From: Cladorrhinum sp. PSN259
Lineage: Eukaryota > Ascomycota > Sordariomycetes > Sordariales > Podosporaceae
Length of the DNA stretch: 64,000 nt
Direction of reading: 5' to 3'
NCBI GenBank assembly: GCA_033725935.1
Contig: MU867068.1
Span: forward strand, 186,001-250,000
The position numbers and the translations under genes were made by a program. Shown in pieces: positions 11,170 through 20,669 of the stretch; within the stretch, counting starts at the first letter, position 1, and each line of letters begins with the position of its first letter. Below the pieces are notes generated by a model. That model was not told the origin of the DNA and did no database searches. It saw only the letters and a program-made list of their open reading frames with translations.

Positions 11170-12281
11170 TGTTGTCACCACGATAAGGAGGCGAGCGGAG
11201 TTAATACGAGTTTGCGAACGACGACGACGTGGCTGCGGAGGAGGGAAGCGACCGCGGCCATGTGATGAGAGACTGATGAGAGACAAAAGAAAACCCAAGA
11301 GACGGTGTAGAAGTTGAACAGCGCAAATCTGGATGTTGTTGAGAGGACGAATGCCGCCAATCGTCCCCGAGCAAGTTCCCTAATTCCCACCAAAATGTTT
11401 GCTCCCCGTGGCCCCCCTGTCATCTACTGCGCCATGGCGTCTTCAATTGGTGGGAAAGGGGAGGCAGCTGCAGAAATCAAAGCTTGGCGCCGCAGGCGGA
11501 GTATCCCACCGGGAATCAAGTTCGGATATTTCTATTTTCTAAATATTGTCGAGAAAAATGAGGGAAAACAGGGCTCGAGGTTGAAAACATAGATGAAGGT
11601 GAGTTTTACAGGGAAGAAACATGCAATTATTGCTCCTATAGCCCTGTATCGTGGCAAAACCACCCGAAACCATAGGGGATCAGGCTGTCAAGGGTGGGGC
11701 TAAGCTAACGTCATTTTTAGTGGATTTGTTTTCAGATCACTTGGCATCAATGTGTGTCCACAGGTGTTGTCGTCGTCTGAATGTCAGTTTCCATGACCCT
11801 TCCAAACTTTCAACAGCTGCCAATCAACTATTGCATAGCATTTGCATTGCATAACATATTATTGACTATTGCGCGGCTGCGTCGAAGCTAGAAATATTGT
11901 CATGCCAGGTTCTGGTCATTTTCATCTTTTTGTTTTCTAAAAAAAATATAAAAAAATTAGTGTCCGTCAAGGTTCTTCCTCCCGGGTGCCACTTGTTAGG
12001 CTGAAAATCTCGAAGCTATTCGGCCCTTGTGGACATCTTCAGGAGACAGGCGGATCCCAGCAGTTTGGGAGACACTGGCACGGGCGCGTGGGAGACACAG
12101 GGCGGATCGTCCACTTACCATTCGCTAACGCTTCATCTGTCAACTCGCCTTATGCAAAGTTTTTTTCTTGTTCACCTTTGACGTCAAGGAACAACCCGGT
12201 ATACCCTAGGAAAACCTCTTCACTTTATTCCACCTTCCATCTGGTCGACACGGGAACGAGATTCCCGCTCTCATTCTAGCC
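11170..12281. other. Divergent promoter region, no gene seen
   Basis: Lies between the leftward PP2C gene and the rightward BTB-like gene. It has an AT-rich patch with A runs near 11939-11955 and pyrimidine-rich DNA near 12170-12260, just before the start of the BTB-like gene, as in many fungal leaders. ORFs here lack protein-like features. Confidence 0.5.
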
Positions 12282-13850
12282 ATGGACAACCCCAGTGTGA
12301 TCGACGTTGCTCCCGACGGGGATGTCATACTCGAGGGCACGTTTAAGACGTCCAAGGAAACCCTCAAAGAGGCAAGGAAGGCTGCTGTGGCGCCCAGGCT
12401 TGGTCAAAAGAAGGCTGAACAGACCCAAACGCCCCCTCCTCCTGTGCTGAAGGCCACAGTCAAACGGCGGTACAGGGTCCAGCTAGATGTGTTGAAACAG
12501 AATTCGAGCTACTTCACCAAACTGCTCACCGATACCAGGTTTTCCGAAGCGAGAACCGTCGAGGCGGCCTTCAAACAGCTCGCTTTAAATGATATCAAAC
12601 CGTCAGAGGCAGATCCAACGGATCTTCCTGTGGTTGAACTCGGGGAGGATGACGAAGCCTCACGCTCGGCGGGACAAGAAAACACATTTGAAGACTTCCT
12701 CAGGATCTTGCATAGAAAGCCGGTCCTAACGAAGCCCATAACGATGCACTATCTTGCCACCATAGCACTCCTGGCCGACAAGTATTTATGTACGGCTCTT
12801 GTATCCAAGTGGCTCAATGTTATCAAATACAAGTGGCCAGATACAAAGCCAAAAGCGCCAGCTGCATCTGCGTCCTCCAAAGACGATGGGCCAGCTCTTA
12901 CAAAATCCTCAGAAGATACCCTGAGGCAAAAGATTCTTGTTTCATGGCTGCTCAATCAGCCTCCCAGGTTTGCAGCTTCTACCCGGGAGCTCATCATGTA
13001 CGGCTCACAAAAATGGGTGGCCGTTCAAGATGCAGAAGAACAAGAAGAACATAATACCCCCTCGGCAAGATGGTGGGACTTGCCAGCAGGCCTCGAAGGT
13101 GAGCAGCAGCAACCTAGCTTCCACCTTCATGCCCACGTAACAAATTTATTGACTATTCGTAATTGTTTGGATAAATAAAAAGAAGAACTATACAACCGCC
13201 GTGAATGCATCCTCTCCGCGATCGCCTCAATCCAGCGCCATTTCCTGTCTCTATACACGACCCGCACCAAAACACAATGCCAGAGGGGATACGAGAACAG
13301 CATATCCTGCGACGCCTTTCAGCTCGGGGAAATGATTAGGTTTTTTTCCGCGAGGGGACTGCTCTTCATGGTCGATTTCTCTTCCAGCTCCTACGACGCC
13401 ATCAAAGATTTTGGTACCACCGATGTCAACCACATCATTGCTACGCTCAAACAGTGTCCCGGCTATCAGATCGACAAGAACCACACGAACTGCGGGCTGA
13501 GGACCAGGTTGATACCTATTCTCGAGTATGTCGAGGCACGGCTCTCTTCGTCGAGCGCTGTAGCTATTTCACGAAGTGCTTGGGAGACAGACCGGCAAGC
13601 TGCGGCTTGGAAACCACGAGAGGATGATACGGACAAAAACAAAAAGAAGAAGAATAAGGTATTTTCCTTTAGCCGCTCGACATATGCGGATCAGCGAGTC
13701 CGATACGGCGGTACGATGGGCACGGATTCTATTGCCCGGGAGTTTTTTACTGCTGATGAGTGGGACTGGACCCCGGCAGAACAGCAAGGTATCCAAGACG
13801 GGTTTGGGAACTGGAGATTTGGGTCACCAACGGCGTTCAAGCCCCAGTGA
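12282..13850 (+). CDS. BTB/POZ-like protein of unknown function
   Basis: Two exons, 12282-13098 and 13183-13850; the 84-nt intron has a GTGAGC donor and an AAAAAG acceptor; 494 aa. The frame is phase 1 at the donor and resumes correctly as LEEELYNRRECIL. Residues from about 60 to 190 look like a fungal BTB/POZ-type domain: YRVQLDVLKQNSSYFTKLL, then a phosphothreonine-poor linker, then FEDFLRILHRKP and LATIALLADKYLC, the usual helical half. The C-terminal part has cysteines in ...TRTKTQCQRG...ISCDAF and a basic KNKKKKNK stretch. Many Pezizomycotina carry BTB-like proteins of this layout without a known role. I do not recognise a specific orthologue. Alternative donor GTAACA at 13136 breaks the frame and was rejected. 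Confidence 0.8.
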
Positions 13851-13955
13851 CTTGTTTTGTTCATCATTGAAAGTTTCTAGCATCGACAAACCAACGATTA
13901 ATGACAATTATGTCGCCTTCCACAATAACGATTTATGGTACTGACTGCCATGATA

Positions 13956-15287
13956 CTATACCTGGACATGGGTTACTCCATGTGTGATCATCGTCTTGTC
14001 ATCGGATGCATCTCCCTCTTCAATCCTGGCCTCCTCTTTCTTGCCCTGGCCTAAACCAGCCACAACAGCAGGCTTGGGCTTCATCAGGGGCCAATGTCCC
14101 TTGACTTCATTGAACCTCATGACCAAGAAGCCAGCGATTACAAAGAGCCAGTATAGATTGTAAGAAATAACGGAACCGTATGTCGCAGAGTTTGTCCATC
14201 CGAAAATAGCGTTTAGAAAACCCCAGCCGTTACCGCCGTTGAAAGAGGGACTGCAGCACTACAAAAGGTGTCAGCTTGAAAACAGACAGGAGAAAGAGAG
14301 CAGGGTGACATACGTTGACATGCCAAACCGAAGAATCAATATCATAACTCCCCGGGCCCTCTCCAACCTCCGCCGCATCTCCCCCTACCACTATATTCCA
14401 CTTTTGCTGCTCAAACGACCAGACCGCTCTCGAAAAGAGTCCAGCGGCGACCAAGTAGAGAAGGCAAGTCGAAAAGACCAAGAACACCTTGAGCTTGGTA
14501 GTTGATCCGCTCCTATTACTCACATTAGACCCCTCTTTTCTTTTTATCATGATACTCAAGATACTCACTTATACAACCCCCAGCCCACAAGCACACCAAC
14601 CGCGATCCCAACCACAACGGCAAGCGGAACAGAGGTAGCAGGCGCAGAAAACGTAACACCAGCGATAAAAACAATCGCCTCAATACCTTCCCTCAAAACC
14701 GTCACGAACGGCAAAGCAAACATGGCGTACTTTTCCATCCACCTCTTTAGACCACCCTTTAGTCCCCCACTGTGTTTGGTCTCGCGGTTCTCCAGGGCGG
14801 CGACGATTTTATTCCGCCACTTCTCCTGCATTTTACCGATGCGGAGTAAAGCAAACCCCACGATGGTGATGATTATGGAGGCGATGAGCGCAAATGACCC
14901 TTCATAGTTGAGCTCGGAGGTTTCCCAGTGATTCGTGCCTAGCGTGTAAAAGACTGCTATGAGGGCTGCGCCTACTATTAGGGAGAGGAGGATTCCGAGT
15001 GCTGTGCCTAGCCATACCTTTGGGGAGGTTAGTGTATCACGGGGTAAGTGGGAGAGTGGGCATGAAGTTACCTGATGAGGTTAGCATGTAGTAGAGTAAT
15101 GAGAAAGTTTTTGTTTCCTTCAAAAAAGGGGGTGAGTTACCTGGCGAACAAGCTTCTTGTGAGCCGCAGGGTGGTTGGTTGCGAGGGTTTGCTTGAGAAA
15201 AGCGAGGAGGACCGAGACGATAATGACTGTCTCGAGGGCCTCGCGGAAGGTGACAAGGAAGATTGGGACGGAGAATACTTGTGGCAT
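13956..15287 (-). CDS. ftr1: High-affinity iron permease FTR1
   Basis: Plasma-membrane Fe(III) permease that works with the Fet3 ferroxidase encoded divergently next door. Four coding exons: 15287-15141, 15017-14569, 14512-14314, 14258-13956; 365 aa. The two iron-binding REXXE motifs are present: REALE at 15-19 and REGIE in the segment VTVLREGIEAIVF. Seven hydrophobic segments can be traced. The HVNCCSPSFNGGNGWG segment typical of fungal Ftr1 is rebuilt across the 55-nt last intron. The Lys/Glu-rich tail is cytoplasmic in yeast. The first intron (15140-15018, 123 nt) has an internal AG|GT with a second full set of splice signals (see findings). Motifs and the FET3 neighbour make the call firm. 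Confidence 0.96.
15018..15140 (-). other. Compound intron of ftr1 (two introns joined head to tail)
   Basis: On the minus strand the intron starts at a GTAACT donor (15140) and ends at CCAAAG (15018). Between them, at 15072/15071, the sequence reads TCAG|GTAACT, a full acceptor abutting a full donor. Each half has its own CTAAC branch sequence 10-15 nt before its AG. The halves are 69 nt and 54 nt, each a normal fungal intron size. Removing one long intron or two successive introns gives the same mRNA. Confidence 0.7.
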
Positions 15288-15423
15288 TTTGAGAGATTGT
15301 AAGAGTGGTGAGACTGATTGTAGTAGTAAAAAGCTCAAAATGCAGAGAGGGATAAACCTCCCGGTGTGAGGATTGTATCAGATCCTTTCAGTGAGAAGTG
15401 ATGTGCTATGATGGTGGAGAGAA

Positions 15424-15446
15424 TTATCAGATTCAGATTATCAGAT
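15424..15446 (-). promoter_or_regulatory. Tandem iron-regulatory GATA sites (ftr1 proximal)
   Basis: Two copies of ATCTGATAA on the minus strand, at 15424-15432 and 15438-15446, separated by five bases. They match the ATCWGATAA consensus of SRE/SreA-type iron-responsive GATA repressors. They lie about 140 bp upstream of the ftr1 start codon. Confidence 0.75.
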
Positions 15447-15499
15447 CGGGGAGATAACTTAATTGATCACAGTTGCCGAGGCGGCAAGCAAGCTAACGG

Positions 15500-15508
15500 A
15501 TCAGATAA
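15500..15508 (+). promoter_or_regulatory. Iron-regulatory GATA site
   Basis: ATCAGATAA on the plus strand, an exact match to the ATCWGATAA consensus, about 210 bp upstream of ftr1. Confidence 0.7.
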
Positions 15509-16508
15509 AGGAAGGCACCACAGGGTGTGGGTGGCATTGAAATTGACATCAGCCGATCTTTGACGGAGCGGACCAATGGGGGTTTTCGATGGCTTGAAAG
15601 TTGCATATGAAGTGGTGTGTACGGTTTAGACTGTGTGGGGTTTTCCCGAGCTACCAAAATGTCCTTTGGTTCAACAACACTTGGGCCCCCCTCCTCAAGT
15701 GGTTCCGAGGGGAAAAATCTGCTCAGCATTATTTTGATGGTTCCATTTAACTGGCAGCTTCATGGTTCCCCTCTCGGCCGCCCCTGACCGCTTGTTGCAA
15801 TGAGTAAGGTATCCTCACCGGTTTGAAGCGGATATCTCGAATAGAGTTCCGCCCTGCCCGTTGTTTGAAAATGAAAGCACATGGGACTTGGCTGTCAAAC
15901 TGTTACACTGTCCCGCAATACTGGACTACCCGGTGGAAATAATTTAAAAGGCAACCAATTATTTTGTCGTGAATAACGATCGCCATGATGCCCTTCGAAC
16001 CAGCTTCCCAAGACCGCAATGTTCCGTTTTCCAGTCCGCTGGCAGGGGGCAATCTCCCCACGCCTCAACTTCCTGCTTGATATGGTGAACCTTAAGGATT
16101 AGTTGCTGATGATAATTACTTTCGCCAAGTTCGGCCCAGTAAAGCCAAGTTTGGACAAGCATTGTGGGGAAAAGCTAAGCGCTGGAGGACAGGCAGGGGT
16201 CTTGAATTCGACTCTGCTTCCGTTTCTCCAAACAGAATTTGCAAGAGGAAACATGAATCCGGATAATATGTGTAAAAGATTTGGTAAAAGTTATTGGAAA
16301 AAGAAATGGCTCGTTCATAGAACCCCCACTGACTTCATGTTGTCCGACCACACTGGCATCTTTTGAAACTTGTGGCCATGATGGAACTGGCAGCCACCTA
16401 CCCGACGGAGGGCGCCTTCCTCGTTCCAGACTGAATCATCCGAGGATAGCGGCTGATAGACATCCAATGGTGTTTTTCCCTTCCCCGCGCGGGCAAATTT
16501 TTCACTTG

Positions 16509-16517
16509 ATCAGATAA
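16509..16517 (+). promoter_or_regulatory. Iron-regulatory GATA site (fet3 proximal)
   Basis: ATCAGATAA on the plus strand, about 155 bp upstream of the fet3 start. Two further GATA cores stand at 16593-16596 and 16598-16601, after a partial ATCTGAT at 16581-16587. Confidence 0.7.
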
Positions 16518-16671
16518 GTGAAAAAGCCGACGGTTGCAGAAGGTAACCTCCGCTTGCCCCCTCCCCCCTGTCGCAGGTTAATCTGATGGATCGATAAGAT
16601 AATCTCAGTCACTTACACAACCGATCACCCACCGAGTTTTCATCCGCAACCGACTCTCTGGGACAAACATT

Positions 16672-18873
16672 ATGATGGTCAGGCTAGGGCTTCTCGGCCT
16701 TCTGGGCATTGTCTTCACTCTCGTGACCGCAGTCGATGACCAGAGCACCGAAACCGCACCCTGGCACACCTACAACGATGGAGTCCATGTATACAACTTC
16801 AACATCACATGGGTTAAGGCGAACCCTGATGGAATGGCCGAGAGGGATGTCATTGGCATCAATGGTCGCTGGCCCATCCCGACAATAGAAGCCAGCCTGG
16901 ACGAAAGGATCATCGTCCATGTCCACAACCAGCTACACGACGAGCCGACCGCACTTCACTTCCATGGCATTTTCCTCAACAACGCAACGCACATGGACGG
17001 TGCTGCCCAGGTCACTCAGTGCTATATCCCACCTGGGAGCAGTTTCACATACAACTTTACGGTTCACCAACCAGGCGTTTACTGGTACCATTCGCATGTG
17101 CATGGACAATATCCCGATGGTCTTAGAGGACCGCTTATTATCACAGAACCCAACCCACCTTTCATAGATCTTTACAACGAAACAAAGCTTATTACTGTCT
17201 CGGACTGGTACCACGATAAGATGCCCGGCTTGATCAACTGGTTCATGAGCAAGGCCAACCCTACCGGCGCCGAACCGGTTCCAAACTCGGCGCTGATTGG
17301 AGAAACTCGGAATCTGAAGGTTGATGTTGTTCCAGGGACGACTTATCGCATCGACATGATTAACATGGGAGCATTGGCCGCTCAGTATATCCGGTTTGAA
17401 GGGCATAATGTCACTGTGATCATGATAGATGGTGTTTACACTCACCCCATTGAGACCGACATGATCTACATTGCCCCGGCTCAACGATATAGCTTCCTCA
17501 TCACAATCAAGGATGGAGAAACAGCAAACTTTCCATTTGTTGCAAGCATGGATCTGGTAAGCTTGACGTTTCCCTGTCCAAGCATAACATTGACTAATAG
17601 GATCAGGACATGTTTGATCAAGTCCCTAAAGAACTTAATTGGAATGTCACTGGGTGGATGGTAGTTGACAAGGCAAACCCTCTTCCGGAGCCTACCATTC
17701 TGTATGATCCTTTTAAGCCACTCGACGACATGCTTCTTCTTCCATGGGATAATCAAACCATCCTCGGAGAACCAGATCACTCGGTCACTCTCGACGTCAA
17801 GATGGACAATCTGGGTGATGGTGCAAACTAGTATGTCCCTTCTTCTTCTTCTGGATTTACATCTTTACTAACAGTCCTTCAGTGCCTTCTTCAATAACAT
17901 CACCTACGTAATGCCCAAAGTGCCTACCCTCTACACAGTTCTCAGCTCCGGAGACCAAGCGACCGACCCAACCATCTATGGGTCGCACACTCATACCTTT
18001 GTTCTCAAGAAAGATGAGATTGTGGAAATTGTTCTCAACAACATCGACCCTGGCAAACATCCATTCCATCTTCATGGACACAACTTCCAGACTGTCTGGC
18101 GGTCCGATGAAGAAGCAGGGACTTTCCAGGATTCAAACGTTACTGCTGCTTCGTTTGCGCAGATACCAATGAGAAGAGATACTATTGTGTTGCATCCTAA
18201 TGGTAATTTGGTATTAAGGTTTAAGGCTGAGAATCCTGGTATGCTCCCCCTTCTTGTGTTCTTTTTCCACTTGGCCACCGCACCCCCTTCTTAAACCCAT
18301 TCAAATTCAAGGCATAGTCACTAACAGAGGGGGATGTCTTAGGGGTCTGGCTGTTCCATTGTCACATAGAATGGCATGTCCAGTCTGGATTGGTAGCGAC
18401 GTTCGTCGAGGCCCCCTCAGATATTCAGCGAGCGATCGTGATCCCGGAAGATCATTTGGCTGTGTGTGAAAGGGAGAAGATCCCGACGAAAGGAAACGCG
18501 GCTGGAAATGCACTTAACTTCTTAGATTTAAAGGGGGAGAATGCACCACCTAAGCCGTTGCCTGCTGGGTAAGTGATTGACTGAACAGAGTTTAAGTTGA
18601 AGAAGGGGACGGCTGACGAGTTTGATATTCTACAGATTTACGAAGCCTGGGATCGTGGCGTTTGTGTTTAGTTGTATCAGTGGGATACTGGGTGTTGCTA
18701 CCGTGGCCTGGTACGGGTTCGCTGACGGTGGAGAGAAGAATGGGCCGGAAGGAGGGAGCGGTGTCAAGAGTGAGAATGAGAATTTGGCAAACGCATTGGC
18801 TACAGGTGTGGATGGAAATAATGACAGTGTGCAGCAGGTTTCGAATGGGCGGAATGGGGACAGGGTAGGATAA
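16672..18873 (+). CDS. fet3: Multicopper ferroxidase FET3
   Basis: Plasma-membrane ferroxidase that oxidises Fe(II) for uptake by Ftr1. Exons 16672-17556, 17607-17830, 17883-18238, 18343-18568, 18636-18873; 642 aa. A signal peptide occupies 1-20. Copper ligands are in order: HFHGIF, YWYHSHVHGQYPDGLRG, HPFHLHGHNF and HCHIEWHVQSGL; the last is rebuilt across the fourth exon join (NPG+VWLFHCHIEWH). One transmembrane helix lies near residues 569-592 (GIVAFVFSCISGILG), followed by a short cytoplasmic tail, as in type I Fet3. Many NxT/S sequons. The second exon has two possible acceptors six bases apart (17601 or 17607); the second gives MDLDMFD, which fits the family better, and leaves room for a branch site. 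Divergent from ftr1. Confidence 0.95.
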
Positions 18874-20669
18874 TTGGAGTGTGATAATGAAGACGAGTTT
18901 CAAATAATAGGAGAGGTTAATTCACAGATATAAAATGTTAGCTGGCTTTCTTTAAGATCGTGAGGCAGGTAAAAACTTGGTGTCGTAATGTGATCTGCTT
19001 CATTTGTGGTGTTGCCTTCAATATCCCTGAGAGGCATTCAACACTTGTCTACCGCAAAGTAATTCCTACACCAGCACCTTTTTTCCTTTGTTAGTATCAT
19101 ATTGAAGGCGTAGATACTGACTTTTCTGTCAAAACATGTCGCTCAGTAAATAAATAACTACCACTGGTGAGAAGAACACTGAAATCGGAATTTTTTTCTT
19201 AGCGATTGTTATCTAAGGGGTATCCGAAGCTATTCCATCTTCATGCCATGAAATTTTGCAGACGATTTTTCCTCTTTATTGCATAGAAAAAAAGAACCGC
19301 AAGTGCTTGTACAAATTCAAATAAGACTAGGTAAGTTTATGCTTTAGAGGAGAGAGATTATATAGGTACTTTAACTACATGTATTATCTATACGTACGCA
19401 ACGCATAATGAGTGCCTTTTCTTGATGAGAGGGTAAATTTTTGGGGGGGAGATTGGATAATCACATACTGTTGTGCTATTTATTCTTCTTAGTTGGGAAC
19501 GGCTCATCTCTTAGGTTTGGTATATGTATGAAGCCAGTATACTTCGAAGGCAGTCTTCGAGCCAGTATTAGAGCCAACGCCGAAGCCAGGATTATATTAT
19601 AACACATACACTTTGTTCGCAAATATAGTAGTTAGTTAGTTAGAGATGAGTTTGAAACCTGGCAACGCATCATGCAGGCAACCACACAATTGAGTTAGAA
19701 TGTAGTGGATTCAAGGGTGACTGTCCTTGCCGCATGCTGCCGAACATTTCCACAGAGGTTTACAGAAGGCTTTTCCTTCTCGGAGCAAAATTACAAGTAA
19801 CCATCGTGAAATCAGTGGCAGGACTGAAGCCACCATCATCATCCTCACACGCTCGATTTGCTTGGGTAAGAAAGATACTTGAGCCCGGCGGTGGTAGCAA
19901 CACCTTGATGTCTGACATGATGGTTCTTGTCCACTGCAGGCCCATCCCGCATTGTCCGGTCCCAAGACCACCATGGTCCGAATTCTGCCCACCGTCGTAG
20001 AATTCATGAAGACAACCGTTGGTCCCAACACCCAAAACAATACAAGAACTTAAGAGGTGGTGTGGTATCATCAGCCTCGAATCCACGAATTGATGTCTGT
20101 AGGAAGTCGAGATGCCATAGAATCGCATGTGCTTTGAGAGAGGACATCACCAATAGCACGTGGGTCATCGATTGGTCAATTGGCATGGTTGAGCCGGTAC
20201 GCCGCTTATGGGGTCTTCTGTTTGTGAGACACTTGAAGATGCTGCCATTGATGCGATTTGACACTTGTGATTTGTATAATAAGAAGGTAAAATGCAGCAT
20301 TTCAAAGGTCAGATAACCTCAAAAATAATGCATCGCCAAAGGCGATGCCCAGTTGTGGGTTGATAGCCTTCATATTTGATGAATAAAACAAAGTGTGGTT
20401 AATCCTTAAAGTCTTGCGCTATCAAAATACCAGGGGCAACAATGTACTGTGGAGAAGCTTTTTTAGCATCCACTGTGCCTCGTGGCGGGGGGCACTTGAG
20501 TTCCAGGTTGGTGGTTATGACGAGACTGGCCCCAAATAGAAACAAACAACCTGAAATCCATCCATCGTACAATTGTTTCTCTTTTTTCTTTCAATTCTGA
20601 CATCCATCTGCCCACCGATCTTTATTCATTGCGCACCCCGGAGGCGACGAGAACGACTACGCATTCACG
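18874..20669. other. Intergenic 1.8 kb, no gene called
   Basis: AT-rich from about 18900 to 19640, with short direct repeats around CCAGTAT and GAAGCCAG at 19535-19590 and a TTAGTTAGTTAG run near 19630. Overlapping ORFs on both strands at 19711-20316 have no recognisable domain and poor composition. Pyrimidine-rich leader sequence of the next gene at about 20565-20640. Confidence 0.45.

Larger units (their letters stand above)
15288..16671. promoter_or_regulatory. Bidirectional ftr1/fet3 promoter
   Basis: A 1.4 kb region between the divergent starts of the iron permease and the ferroxidase. It contains four full ATCWGATAA elements, two near each gene, further GATA cores at 16593-16601, and CCAAT boxes at 15573-15577 and 16464-16468. 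Established knowledge: Sordariomycete and Aspergillus iron uptake genes are repressed in iron-replete cells by GATA factors SRE/SreA, and CCAAT-binding complex with HapX acts in iron regulation. Coordinated expression of the pair from here is an inference. Confidence 0.8.

Noticed and set aside
9274..11298. Longer N-terminus for the PP2C
   Set aside because: The 43 extra residues are polyArg/Pro and lack conservation features, while the ATG at 11169 is followed by a good mitochondrial presequence.
13136..13182. Alternative donor GTAACA for the BTB-like gene
   Set aside because: It would put exon 2 out of frame; GTGAGC at 13099 restores the frame.
19711..20316. Overlapping ORFs of about 100-130 codons on both strands
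   Set aside because: No domain, no signal peptide, mixed composition, and no clear splice partner.
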